From: Paramacrobiotus metropolitanus
Lineage: Eukaryota > Tardigrada > Eutardigrada > Parachela > Macrobiotidae
Assembly: GCF_019649055.1 (NCBI RefSeq)
Contig: NW_026570349.1
Location: forward strand, 124,001-188,000
DNA: 64,000 nt
Reading direction: 5' to 3'
The translations under genes were made by a program, and so were the position numbers. The notes under the pieces were generated by a model that saw only the letters and a program-made list of their open reading frames with translations, did not search any database and was not told the DNA's origin. Of this stretch, positions 1-13,513 are shown piece after piece. Positions within the stretch are counted from its first letter, which is position 1; each line of letters opens with the position of its first letter.

Positions 1-95
1 AAGGCAAAAATAACAAGACACCCGTATTTCTGAAGACCAGAAAGATATCCGAAAATCACAGCCAATTTTATCAGTCGGCTTTTTTTTTAACGCAC

Positions 96-3000
96 CTTGC
101 TGGGCGACAACGGGCTGATGTAGGGCTCCATCTGCTCGTCGCCCACCTTCATGCGAGCGTAGACGATGGCGTACACGCATTCCTTCCGCATCGCCGTATC
201 GTCGCTCCCGGCGAATGCCTACCAAGCCAAACAAATCAATTATCTGTACAACCGGATTTCAATACAAATAATGTCACCATCCAGCCATGCAGGTACTGTA
301 TGCAATCGAAGCAAATTGAAAATAAAATATTTCTCGACAAGATCGAATAAATAGTATTCAACTTCGACCAAAAGATATTTAGAAAAATATTTAGATATTC
401 CTTTTCACCCATAACTGTACAAACTACGCAAGCTTATGGCTAGCGACCGGCATAAGTGACATGGATTCGAATGTTTTTATCCACTGCACTACGATTTCAT
501 CGCAGGCACTGGGTAGTGGGTACACATACGATTACTCGAACCGAACATTCTTCTACTGTATGTACTTTGTAACTCCAGAACATTCACCAAAACCACGCGA
601 ATTAAAAATCGGCTTAAATAAAACTGAAACCAAAATTTTCGAGATAAAACTGAAAGACTATATTGAGCAAAAAGAAAAAAAAACACTTTTTTGGTTTTCG
701 CGGGCTTACGCTGACAAGTTTGGGCAAGATGGCCGGCAGGGCGCCGACGAGATCCTCCTTGGCGGTGGCCGACTGGCACAGCGTGGCGAAGAAGCGGACG
801 GCGGCCGCGGCGTCGCCCTCGGCCTGCGCGACGATGGGCGCCAGGATGCTGACGGTGGTGGCCGGCGGGAAGCAGCGGACGGCCAACTGCACGCACTCTT
901 CCGCCGCCTTCATCACCTACAGAAATCCAACAACAAAAATCAACCATCCGGTAGGAAAAAGGCGTTGCGCGGTAAACACTGCAGCTAGTTTACGATAAAT
1001 TCCATACTAGGAAAGTCAGTTTCCCACCAATAAAATAAAATTAAAGATTAAGCAAACTGTTTCAAACTGATTCTAATTTTTCACAGCGCTTCCCTTCGAA
1101 TATCCGTATCAGTAAAAAAAGAAAAGATATTAATATAATACAGTACTATTATGTTTAGTTGAACTGACCCTTCAGTTAAAGTTAACTGCATTGCGCAACA
1201 CAACACAGTCGGCATGCCAAGCACAACCGGCTTCAGGTTTGCATACCACTGTACTACGATTCCTACGATTTCACATACAAAGCTCACATCGCCAAGCTCT
1301 CGATCAGCCAACAGCGTGTCGTTAATTAAAAGCAAAACAACCGGTTCTCTGATAAACAATAACTCATTTTACCTTTTTACAACTCATTATTATAAAATTC
1401 GAAAGTAACCGTCAACACGGCAAAACTGCATTACCATCAAAAATTTCCCTGTCACGCGTTTATTCCTTGTTAGTAATAATATTAACCGATTTATTTTTGA
1501 CACTAAATTCAGAAAATTTTCCAGAAATTTTTAAAATTAAGAAAAAATTCCAGTAGCGTTACATTACCAGGCACGTACCGAATTGACGGCGTTCCGCTGA
1601 ATCTCCAGCAGATTGACGATGGTCAGCTCGGGGAACTGGCGCATCCGGTCGGGTTGGCTGCGCAGCAGAACGGCGAAGCACAGAAGAGTGGCGGCCACAA
1701 TGCCGGCTTCGTGCTGCACACTGGGATCGTGCAGCAGATCGAACAGCATCGGCAGCACCACCATGAAATGCTCACTCCACAATTTCTCATCCAGACCGCC
1801 AAGAACCACGCCCAGATGGTCCAGCAGATCCACGCGTTTTCTGCAACAACAAAAAAATAAACCAGTGCATTTAATACGTTTAAATATAATAGAACCAGTC
1901 AGGAAAATTAATCCACAACAGAAAATAAAAATATCAACAAAACTGAATACCGAACAAAAATATTGACTAAATCAAACCACAAAAAAGACACCAAAATATC
2001 AGAACCGTTACCGAAAATGTAAAAAACAAAATTAAATTAACTTCTTTAACAATTTTGTAATTTTAACGATCAAACAATGTTCTCTCCCTCTCACGATAAA
2101 AGTAATAACTCACACTACCAGTCTTAGCAGAGACGGTAATAATTTCTAAATTAAAGATTTCTCCCGTCATTTAATCACAGCAGTTTAAATAGTAATAAAA
2201 AAATCCACGTATTATTAAAAAAGGAATTAATTGTAAACAAACTGCAAATAAAATAGCTACTAAATATTAGTTACTCAATTAACAATCCTTTATGAATATG
2301 ATCGTTCTTACATTTTGGGACAGCTGGCGAACATCGTGGACCACTCCGTAATGTACTGTCCCGCATCCACCACCCGGCCGTCCTTCAATCCGGCCGAGCC
2401 GACATTGCGCGTCGGTGTGGCTTTGACCGCACTTTTCGGCAGCTGCGGGTTGATGTTCTCATCGTTGGGCTTCTGGCTCTTGCCGTTAGAACTGATGGGC
2501 ATCAGCATTTTGGTGCCGTTGGCCTTCAGCGGCGTCGTCGTCGCCGACACACCTGGTTTCCGCTTCTCCACGTCCGCCAACACACCTACATCAAAATGGG
2601 ACATCAACCACAAAGAAACAGGTCGCCAGAAGAATTCAACAATTTATGAACTGGCAGAACAAAGCAGCAACATAAAACGTGCAGTTTTGAATTACAGATC
2701 ACGTGACAAGCTAAAATCGAGCAAACAAGCAAACAAACAAAACCAAACCAATACGTATTCCTCAAATGCCCATGATTAAATTATTACGTACGTTTTAACC
2801 CTAGAGAAGATACAGATTTTGGTTGTTTTTTTAATGTTTAAATTTTAACTATCAAGTAGTGTACTGACATGCTATGCGGAAGTCGCACTACGACTACCGC
2901 ACTAGATGACCAAACCTTACTCAATCGACAAAGTGGGAAAATAAGAAAGATAAATGTTTTCTTATGTCGAAGCTCTACAAACTGTTACCTATTCCTACGT

Positions 3001-6000
3001 GCACGAGAGTTATCTGGAAGATGTAATTATCCAGAGTTAGTAAAAGGGATGTGACTTCCGGTAGGTACACGCTAATGCTTTCGCTACTAGAAGACACGAG
3101 AGATCTCAGATTCAGGATGTTGTTATTAAATTGCAATTCGATAGATGTTCCAGTCCAGACTAAATTGCACATCAAAATTCAAGAGAGATAACACCGCCAT
3201 TAACATGGGATCAATCTGGCGCTAGTGAGTCATAGAAGCTAGCAATTATCAACCAATTAGCGGCAACATAAGCAACACCAATCTCGTACAAAAGTCTACA
3301 TGTACGACGCTTCCTACCACCACAGCGTCAGTACCGGCGCTTGCAATCATTGTTATTTTGGCAGCTATTGCCCATTAAAGTTTTCAGTTACATACGTACA
3401 CCAAAAGTCCAGTACAGTATTTTCAAAGCAAAGTATCGAAATCGCAACAACTGAAAAATCCCACTTTTTGGTAATTATGCGGTGTGCGCACTGAATCTTG
3501 GACAACAGCTTCAAGTTCCATAAGTACCTTTTTTAATTAGTAACACACATTCTTTCTCGGCGAATGTTAAATATTTGCAGACAATTATAATAATAAATAC
3601 AAAATATCTGAACGATGAAATCTCAAAAACTAGATAAGGAAGAAAATAAACGATTTTAAAAAATAATATTATTTCAATTTTATTAATAGCTTTTTCCAAG
3701 TCATCTCGCGAGAATTTTCCTTTGGTGCAAAAAAGAATTTTTAAATTCTGCTACAACATTTTCTAATTTTCTGTTTAGGACATTAGTAACCTATGCTCGA
3801 ACAGATGGATAAAGAAGCCCACACACTACAAAATCGCTCTTGCTTCGAAACACTCACCCGACGCGCGTCGTGGATAAATACTGATGAGCTTCATGCCGGC
3901 GTCCTGCAGCTGCTCATCCAGCTCACTCATGACCGCCTCCAGCTCGGCGTGATTTAGCTGGTGTAGCAGCACAAGTAACTGTTGCGCCAGGCGGCGCACT
4001 TCCGGCGTCTTGCCCTCCAGCGACCAGGAGATGGCGCGCATCACGCCCAGCCGTGTGATGCTGCTGTTGTGCACGTCGCCCGGCTGCACCACCTTCTCCT
4101 CTATCAGCGCCACGGCATAGCCCAACACCGCCGCTTTGGTTTTGTTCGTGCAGCTAGGCCCCGTGGCCGGGTCGCTGATGAAGCGCAGCGCGTGCTCCAA
4201 CTGCTCCGCAGAGGGAAATGTGTGCCTGTAATGGTGTAGTGTATTTCATATAATCCATTTTTTGATTGATTTGTTTCTCGATTTATTTCTGCATTCCAGT
4301 TTTTACATCTATTTTTAAATTACTGGATTTTATTTCATTTTTATTACACTCTTATTTTATTGATACTGTACCTAATGTACGACAGTACGAGTATGATAGG
4401 TAATTTATCACCACAGCATGTATGTGGGAAAAAACCAGCAATCTGAAAATTAAATTTTATTGTCAAATTTTCGTTCTCATCATAAAATTCTGTGAGCAAC
4501 GGCATTACAATTTACCGCTATAATCACAACTCAAATTCCTACAGTAAAGGAGTCAAAGAAACTGTGAGTGTATTTAGCTGGATGGACCAAAAATTTCTGA
4601 AGAAGGTAACTGATCATAGTGCACGGGCCTCTAACGGACAACGACATCTTCTCTGAATGCCACCACCCAACTTTCAACCGCGATAGCAAAGTAAAATAGC
4701 TTCTAAAGTTTTTCTTTATTTTTCCCTAGTTTTTCTTTAGTTTTTCCATTAAGATAATGTACCAATTTATTTTCTTAATCATTATACTGATCCTACAAAA
4801 ACAATACAAAACCACTTTTAATAAGACTAAATCTGATAATATTTTTTTCCAAAAGTCTGTGTATTCCGAACGAAATTATCCGCCTTTACCGTATAAGATG
4901 CAGGAGCTTATCCACTTTGATCCCGGTGCTCTTCGACTGCTCCGTGCCCTGTTTACTCCACAGCCGGCTCAGCAGGGTGAACAGCCAGCCGTTCAAATCG
5001 GCATGACATATCCGGACAAAATCATACAACGTATCCAGCATCATCACCACCACATTGCTGGCATAGTCCGTCAACAAGCGGGTGAAACTCAACCGCAACA
5101 ATTCCATTTCACTGGGCCTATAAAATTACATAAATCCCGTAATTTTCTAATTTCACTGGGAAATATTATTCACAGTTCAAGTAGTTACAGTCCGCTTACA
5201 AGAAGGAATATCCATTGTTCATGTATTTCTGCAGATTCAGCAGGCCGTCGCGCTTGGTCAGCCAGTTACTGCTGCCCATTTGCGCTACAATATCCGGAAT
5301 ATTGTCCACAATATTCTGCGAAGAAAAACGATTATTATGTCTTATACGACATCTGAAAATTTCTTCTTGTTCATAAGACAGTGCGAAGACTATTAACGAC
5401 ATTACCGTTTGCCAATATAAGAGAGAAAACTGGTAGAACAACCTCGATGCATAACGAAATCCACAAAAAGGAAATTCAATAATAACCAAATGCACAACAA
5501 AAAAATTATAAATCAAAATTTTAAAAGTAGATTAAGTAAAAAATGCCTCACAAACTAATGTGACCCAAACAGAAGAAAAAATCTGGACAAACTGCATCTC
5601 AAAAACTCAGTAAAGCAAAACAAAAAAAAACTTAATGCAAAACATTACACTACTAGTAAACCAAACCATACAAGAACATTCAGGAGATGTATGAGTTCAT
5701 GTGCCACGGTCTAGTATTGCCGTATTGGTACCGGCACAAGCCATCGCACTACATTCCATTCCAGCTAATGAGTATCGTTTCTCTAGGAAATTACCCTTTT
5801 CAAAAACAATAAGCCGGCAATTGCTGGGCGCATTTATTTAAAATCATTTCATTAAAACCAGCAGCAAATATTGCCCAGATTACTTACCGAATAAAACCAA
5901 AGCAAATGTTTTTCGTAAAAAACGGCCAATGATTTTTAGTAAAAATAACCGATAAAAATTCTCATAAAAATCTAAATACCGTTATCCTTACCGATCCGCC

Positions 6001-9000
6001 GGCTTCCACAGTATCCCGCCCACCGCCATCCCCGGCGGCGGGAACTCCCCCATTGACCACTCCACTGCGCACCGCCCCCACGGGCGTCGCCTTCTCCCCG
6101 CTCTTCTCGGAGGAATACCGGCGGAAACTGCGTCGCAACGCCGTCGTCTTGGGCAGCGCCGAGGCGGTCTGCAGTGGCGGCCCTCCTCCAGCCAGCACCC
6201 CCACTTTCTCGCGGGCCCGCCGCACGGCGTCCTGGTCCATGGCGCTGATGGAGCGCAGACCGCCGCCGGGGGGCGGCATGCGGGCGGGCGGGGTGGCGGC
6301 GAAGCGCAGCGGCAGCCGAGGCATGGCGAAGGTATCCGTAGTCGTCGATTTGACCATGGGTTTGGCGCGCGGGGCCGTCAGAAACGGTAGATGACGGGCG
6401 GGGGTGGAGTTCAGCGAGGATTGGCTGGAATGCAACGGGGCCGGGTCGTCCAGGAGGCGCTGCTTGGCCGGGTCCAGCTCCTGGTAGATCTCGTGGGCGC
6501 AGGTGGGAAAGCCAAGGGCCAGGGCAGCGTAAGCACTGGGCATTAGAAAACAATTATTAGAAATTACTAGAACATTAATCTACTCATTCACTAACAATAA
6601 AATACTAAAAATAACTATAAATTGCGCCAAGGCAGCCTAAGCAATGCGCAGTAAACAATCATTAGAAAATTAATATACTGATTTATTACAATTAAATTAA
6701 ACCTGATAAATAACTATAAATGCGCCAAAGCAGCGTAGGCGCCGCGCAAACATTAGAAAACAATTATCAAAAACTGTCAGAAAATTAATAAACCGATTTA
6801 CTACCTCTAATTACCATTAACAAATAATTACAAAATTATTACAAAATGAATAACTCACTACCCTGAAACTTCTCACATCGAATACACACATCGCATATTT
6901 TATGTAATTCAAAAGTGTTTCTGACCTGATAACTTGTCATGATTCCCTCTCTTAATCAATTTCCTGGGACGAAACATTTTACTGTGCGTAACTGATCTTA
7001 CTAGCGCTTCCGAAGAGATTACGATAAACGAATTCGGCACCAAATCTTTCAATGCTAAGATAATTTTTCAATCGGATAAACTTGTTGAAATTCCCGATAT
7101 ACAAATTACGTCTGTTTTAGATTTTTCAAAATATCAGTGTTTTTATTTTGAAAAAATTCTGCTTTCGCATGCCGTTAAAATTAAACACGAATATCGATCG
7201 CATGCTATTTAAGTTCTAAATTATGTTGTTAAAGCTAATGAATGGTTTAAGGATACGCCGCAATACGTCAATGCCAGCATACTACAGTTTATCTCGCTAA
7301 ACTTTAATAATGCGATTTAATAACAATGATTGATTATCAAATCACTAATTTTTTCCATTATACATATTTAATTTATAATTTACTTAAACACGACATTGTA
7401 TGTTCCTACTATACAATGTCGTGTTACTTATACTTATACACGACATTGTATATTCCTACGACATACTTTCATTGTATATTTCGCGTAATAACACAAGTGC
7501 CAATACGAATAAAAAAGTCCATTTTCTCGTACAAAGTATCATCTAACGGCAAACCACCAACCGGAAACCGCCAGGACAATACTATCGCGATGTGCCACCC
7601 CAATTCAGTGAATTCACTAACCAAGTTCTGATCTTATGCGAAACCAGGCAACTTACGATCTGGCCAAGGCGCGAGCATCCGAATCAGCGTCGGATAGTCC
7701 CTTTTTAACGGCATCCCGAATGCCGCCCAGATGCCGGTCCAGCGCCGATTTCGGGAAATTCGTCAGGACTATTGTTAAAAATTCACAGCAGGCACTGCAA
7801 ATTGTAGCAACCGCGTTAATTTCGGAATAGATTTCAGATTTATCAACCAAAACTGCATTTCCTATCGAAAAAATCAGTTAAAAACTTCCAAAAGCCGCTT
7901 TAATTCGGAATAAAATTCAGATTTGTTAAGAAAAAATAAAGTTTCTCCTCAAATAAATCGATTAAAAAATTTAAAAGCCACGTTAATTCGGAATAACGTT
8001 CAGGTTTATTAAAAAAAATGAATTTTCTCATCACGCAAATAAGTTAAAAAAATTTTAAAAGCCGCGTTAATTCGGAATAAAATTCAGATTTATTAAGAAA
8101 AAATAAATCTTGTCATCACGTAAATCAGTCGCTCCACCAACCGGCGGGTTTCCTTGGATTTGGACGCCAAAAATTCCGCAGTAATTATGGGAACGAGTTT
8201 TGGCGAAGGGACATTCTACAAACCCAACACCACAGCGATACAACAAGGTTATCCCGAGAAAACCAATTTACTTGTATTTATTGATTTTCTGTGCCGATTT
8301 TATGCGCGTATTTTAAACTTTAAAATAACTGCGTCTTTCTAACTTGCGAAATACGATACAAAATTTACAATAATTTCAAATCATTTTAAAGCCAGAAGAG
8401 CTAGTTGTAGCCGTAAGAATTATGAAGCCAAGTTAACGCTGATACAATTAAAAATTTAGGTAACTCTCCAAGCTGATTCGTCATTTCGTAAGATAAATGA
8501 AATAATTTTCGACTGAATATTAAGTAACATTTAATGCAAATTAAATAAACGGATCGATTTACCCGCACCAAATAAATAAAAATAAAATTCTCTGAAGAGT
8601 TACATACCTCGAGAATGAATCGGACTGCCACCAGCCCCGACGTGGCCATCACCTTAGCGGAATTCGGCAGCAACAAGAGAAGAACCGGCAAGGTCATTTC
8701 TGCCGTTCGCTCGCACTTCAAACCCAATTGTTCCGACATGAAACTGCAATTACATGAGTGCGTGACACACCTGATCAGCAAAAAAATTTCCCTGCATCTG
8801 CACAGTGTGTTACCAGAGACTGCCTAAGCGCAATATAATTTACTTCAACCATAAAAAAGCAAACGTTTTTACCACTGCACTGGACTAAAAATTACAACGA
8901 ATTCTGGCTAATAATGACAAAACGATAAAATTATGAAACGAAAAATACTTTTAAGTTTCAAATTCTACGCAACGGAAGTACTGTATTTTCACGAGTTTAA

Positions 9001-12000
9001 GGGACACGAAAATGCCCTAGGTCTGCTCGCAGCCACCTGGGGCCTGCAGCTACGTTCAAACTGGTTCACTGACAATGCTGTTCACAACTGCAGGGAATTT
9101 TCAGTTTCGAAAAAACTTCCACTTCGAGTAGTACATATTTTTCCTTCTTTTTTGGATATCCACTACGAAATTCTGAACGCAATAATTCGGAAAAACCAAA
9201 AGTAACTCCCTCAACTCGGCTTTTGCACAAGCGCTTTGCGACTTGAAACGGCGGCCTAGCTGCTGATAGGACAGAACCACTGATAGATTTTGTTCGTGCT
9301 GATCACCACACAAGATTGGCACAAACTGATTGAAACGGGCTTACCTCGCTCAAATTAAGAACTCATGCACTCCGAAAACCAAAACAAATGATAGAACATA
9401 GAGAAAACCTAAACGATTCTGCAGAAACGCAAAGGAACAATGTTGCCCCTAGTTCCCCCCCTGGCCAGGGGTAGCCACTGGCACACAATGCAGCAGTCAG
9501 AATCATAATTTTGGGCCAATTAGCAAAGCGAATTTGCCATTATAAATTCTGCTAACATAACTTGTTAGATAATCATGGATATCCAGAAACGAAGAGTACT
9601 ACGGATTGTGAAACTTCAAACAGTAGCCCGTAATGAGCAATAGCAAATTCAAAAATTAATTTTTAATTTCAGGGCTGAGTGAGCAGAACTGAACGTAGCT
9701 GCAGGCCCCGGGTGGCTGCGAGCAGACCTAGGGCATTTTCGTGTCCCTTAAACTCGTGAAAATACAGTACTCAAAACTAACCACATTTAGCTGCATTCCA
9801 GCTATCATGCCTTTAATCGCAAAGCGCTAAAATTCGTACCATTGAAACAAAAAAAACTCTCATATTTTCACTATTATTAATAAATTCTTGGAACAATTAA
9901 ACTCGAGCGATTCACAAACGAAAATTCAAAGAAAAGTATTCTGCTAAAATAACTGGAGAATAAGCAAACACTCAATCTGATGTTCTAATTGTCAGCGCCA
10001 CCAAAAACAAATTAGCAGCCAACATTAACAGTGGTCAATAACAGTCTAATTTCCACTTACGCAACGGTTATGCAGGCCTCACGAACGAGTTGCGAGCGGA
10101 GATCCTTGATGGCCGCTTGAAGAGCCGTGTCAACATAGCGCATGCCCAAACTGAATTCCTTATAGTCAGCAGCTCCGTTATGCAGCAGGCCACGCAGACG
10201 TTTCAGCTGAATAATAACGGCCAAATTAAAATACCGCCATCACATCAAAATCCTTTAGAAAAACTAAAATCCGGCCTAAAACGACCAAGTAACTCTCCCG
10301 ACTTTATACAACATCGTCAAATATGCGAAAGCCAGCGACAGTTCCAAATTAAATTTTCAACGGCAAGTCAAACAGCGAGAAGACTTTATATTAACATTAA
10401 CTGAGCTTATTTGTACTAAAAAAATCGATACAAGTATAAGAGTGTGAACAAACGTTTTTAATTAACAGCAGAATCAGTATCATACAGCACATCAATGTCA
10501 CCAACAGTGCACACGGACGTTGCCCATCTACTACGATTGCTTACATTCCACTATTTTTAATCGGTAACGGTCAGTTCGCGCTCTGATACGCGTGCTGCTT
10601 ACGTCTTACACGTTAATTAAAAATTAAAATTATAAATACAAATTTAATTTCAGTTAAACTTAGTTGCATTCTTATCAAACAAAACATGCAGCAGATAAGC
10701 CACTCAATCACACTGCCAATGATGACAGCAAAAGAGAAACAAACCATAAATTAAGGAAACTGGTAGCTTCACATCATCACAATACTTGTCCAGTATTTGT
10801 ACAAATCGCAATGCTTCCCATCATTCGATTGCGCAATAAATAAAGATCAACTTCGCACCACAAACATTTTTCTTGGAAAAAATGTCTTCCTTTTAACCAA
10901 GATTTCGGAGATAAACTAAAACGTTCATTTAACAATTTAATAATTCATATAATTATTAATTTTCAGAAAATATGAATAATTCTTATTATTTATTCTACCG
11001 GATTATGAGAGCATGCTCATAATCATGAAAATATAGCCGGTGGACAGTGGTAATCTGACATCTAGTAAAGTTATAATTTGCTAAAAAGACTAATAAGAAC
11101 TGTTAATGTTGCCGCGACTCCTAAGAGGACACGGATAACTCGGGAAATTCAAAATTTATCGATCCGGAAAACACTTATGCAAAATCCCCACAAAACATCA
11201 ATAATTAAATAACCCGTACAACAAGCATCGATTACCATAATTATGCAACCCTGAACCGTAAACGCACGCTCAAGTACCGCGCATTTTGACACCTCCGCGG
11301 TTGTCATATCTAAATCGGTAAATCCATTTCCCATCTATCATCGTTATAATAACATTTCATCTGTCATGTTCAAATGCACAAGTTATGCATTTACATTAAC
11401 AGGAAATCCCAGGATTAGTTACAATACCAAATTCTAAACAAATTTAAAAATTAATACAATTATTATTAATAATAACACTTTAAAAAAAAGGAGAAAATAA
11501 GACGACAAGCAAAACGGGCGTTACTTTTAAACTTTCATCAGTTATCCTCGCTTACGGAAATGTAGGACACTTTTGCTAGTTCAAGTTGTTAAAAGAATAA
11601 AACTGTCAACTATGAAAAGACCAAAGCAATTTTCAATTTACCAAATTAAGAAGAAAATAAATTACAAATACAGTGACACGCTCTGAATTTTGGTCTAAAC
11701 GAAAGCACAACCCTGTCACTGTACGTAAATACGATACAGGATGAACACAGACCGTTCGTGTGCCGCCACAATTAGCACTGCACAAAGATTCTGCAGGTTG
11801 TTTTGAGCGTTAGAAATGTCAAAAAATCTGTCTGCGCGTCAGACCTTCTTAAAAAACCGTAATATCAACAACAAAAAATCAGAAAATATTTACAAAAACG
11901 AACAGCTGCAACGCAACGTACCTGCTCGACACGACGATCCCAGTCCGCGTTGGGATTCCCCAGGAGCGTGTGGATGCGCATGAGCTCCTTGTCCAGCTCC

Positions 12001-12212
12001 GCGCCCGACTCAATCTCCACCGGTGTATACTGCTCGAAGGCCCGCCGAAACTGCTCCTTATCCACGGCCCCCGCGTCGGCACTGGCGGGGCCGGGGGTGG
12101 CCCCTTTGCGCGCGTGCATATCGGGGGAAATGCTGTTGGCGCGACGGTGATTGGTGGTGTTGGATGGTGCAGCAGCAGCGTTCCTTTTGTTCCGCGGTTC
12201 AGTCCGTGACAT
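96..12212 (-). CDS. CLASP: CLASP (CLIP-associating protein; Orbit/MAST) orthologue, 3' end outside window
   Basis: CLASP is a microtubule plus-end protein that promotes rescue and binds CLIP-170 and EB1. Thirteen exons fit in unbroken phase (2,907 nt, 969 codons): 11922-12212, 10061-10206, 8608-8743, 8142-8215, 7657-7794, 5992-6535, 5200-5315, 4890-5117, 3858-4225, 2312-2585, 1579-1840, 710-916, 96-218. Exons 1-6 (about residues 85-290) match TOG2, with the family-typical segments DLRSQLVREAC and LIPNSAKVMATSG-like. A Ser/Pro/basic linker follows. Exons 7-9 (about 444-680) match TOG3, including ADFV-like LDTLYDFVRICHADL. Exons 11-13 (772-969) match the C-terminal CLIP-binding HEAT domain. The start at 12212 is the first ATG after an in-frame TGA, so the usual N-terminal TOG1 is absent or in an exon not seen. 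The final donor GTGCGT at 90-95 suggests one more exon beyond position 1; reading through gives a stop after two codons instead. Confidence 0.9.
6151..6162 (-). other. Candidate EB1-binding SxLP motif in CLASP linker
   Basis: The CLASP linker exon encodes Ser-Ala-Leu-Pro at about residues 387-390, followed within ten residues by a basic stretch (KTTALRRSFRR). This fits the [ST]-x-[IL]-P consensus with basic context that recruits plus-end proteins to EB1. No other canonical SxIP was seen in this exon. It is a short motif, so chance occurrence is possible. Confidence 0.45.
6516..6830. repeat. Tandem ~100-bp repeat, three copies, overlapping a CLASP exon acceptor
   Basis: Three degraded copies start near 6516, 6624 and 6722. 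Each begins with a GCGCCAA(G/A)GCAGC(G/C)TA-like block and continues with CATTAGAAAACAATTAT and AATAACTATAAAT-like blocks. The first copy contains the first ~20 coding bases and the acceptor of CLASP exon 6 (exon start 6535). The other two lie in the upstream intron, so exon-edge sequence has been duplicated into the intron. Confidence 0.75.
7805..8130. repeat. Tandem ~83-bp repeat, four copies, in a CLASP intron
   Basis: The anchor TTCGGAATA recurs at about 7821, 7904, 7987 and 8071, a spacing of 83-84 bp. Each unit contains AAAAGCCGCGTTAATTCGG-like and AAATTCAGATTT(G/A)TTAAG-like blocks. The array fills the intron between CLASP exons 4 and 5 and touches both splice regions. Confidence 0.8.
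8977..9771. mobile_element. Candidate non-autonomous element: 82-bp near-perfect terminal inverted repeats
   Basis: Positions 8977-9058 and 9690-9771 are reverse complements with one mismatch in 82 bases and a 631-bp spacer. Both outer ends carry AGTACTGTATTTTCACG, so a TA dinucleotide sits at each edge, as after insertion at TA. The interior has no convincing ORF. It lies in the CLASP intron between exons 2 and 3. It could be a MITE-like element or a local inverted duplication. Confidence 0.6.
10207..11921. other. Long CLASP intron, no further feature seen
   Basis: This 1.7-kb intron between CLASP exons 1 and 2 is AT-rich. I found no coding exon, inverted repeat or clear tandem array in it on either strand. 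Confidence 0.6.
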
Positions 12213-13513
12213 ACTGTCATCAGTCCATCTTTTTCGCCATCAACAACGCCAAAATTCAACCCGGGAAAGATAGACAGAAAAAGGAAAACATCAAAACCTG
12301 TCTAACTAGTTTCCACGCACAGATGAATATTCATAGCGTTTTTCCATTTGACGCAATAATCAGCATAACGGCTTCTCGTGCTGAATAAAAATATCGAGCG
12401 ATCAAGCGCGTGCGCACCTGCTCGCGATTTAGCCGCGAGCAGAGGCTGATTTCACGGGAATGTAAAACGGACTCGTTATCGTTGTGCACAATGTGGCAGC
12501 TTATTTTTCAGTTATAAAATCACAGATTTAAAAACTTTAATTGTCTTTAAATTATTAATGTTATTTCTGAGTTTGTAATACAACGAACAGGATTCTTTGC
12601 AGCAGGAGGCGGCGCACACGAGATTCGTGGACCCTAAAGGTAAATGCCTCGTTACGCCACTGGCCTTATGCAAGGACGGCCTTTTGTGCGTGTTTATGCT
12701 TGGCACTCAGTTGGCAGCTGCCAGCCAGCGCAGACAGCCGGGACAAATCAATCGCGATGAGATTATCGTTTTCACAGGGCGCACGCTTCTTATGGCATTT
12801 TGATCGCAGGATTTACAGCCGCAGCGGTTTATTTAAAGAAATCCGATACGCATTTTGACCTTTGCACGAACGGGCAGACCGTCTTACCCGCGCAATGAGC
12901 ATTATTCAGGCAGGAAAAAAGAACTTCCGGTGCGTTCGGGCAACCGCCTAGTATGCTGAACGTTTCATATCTGCCAATCTGTGCGCATTTCACAAATACG
13001 TACTCAAACAGTCAAATAGCATCGAAATTTTTAACCTTCCCTTTTTCTCACTGCATCACGATCGAAAAAAATATTTTTATTAACCTTTTCAAGGTTTGAA
13101 AATGAATTTATAATTTCCGATGCCAGACAACGAGGAAGCGCACATACCGTTGTGTGCACAACCGGAATTCCGGGAATAAAAACGATCAAAAACCAAGTCG
13201 ACTATGATTGGTCGATGTCTAATATGAAGGCGGTACCAGGTCGGAATCGGTCGGGCGGACGGTAACCCGGACCGAACCGATACCTACCATTGCATTCTAT
13301 GGAAAACCAGCCCAGCGGGTTTGCAGCCGAACCTCTTGATGTGTGTCAGACGCCATGAAAATTTTTGCTTGACTTGAAATATTTCACCAGTCAAAAATTG
13401 AAAATCTCGCTCCATTTTCGATATTCGGACGTTAGTTGACGACTTTGTGACTTTGTCTTGATTTTTTCTGAGGAGTTTCCAATTGATGAATAGTGTATTT
13501 TCATCCCCAAAAC
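12213..13513. promoter_or_regulatory. Shared upstream region of divergent CLASP and hnRNP L genes
   Basis: The start codons of CLASP (minus, 12212) and hnRNP L (plus, 13514) face away from each other across 1.3 kb, so both promoters and 5' UTRs must lie here. No conserved ORF and no TOG1-like coding sequence was seen on the minus strand. I could not identify a TATA box or initiator with confidence. Confidence 0.6.
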
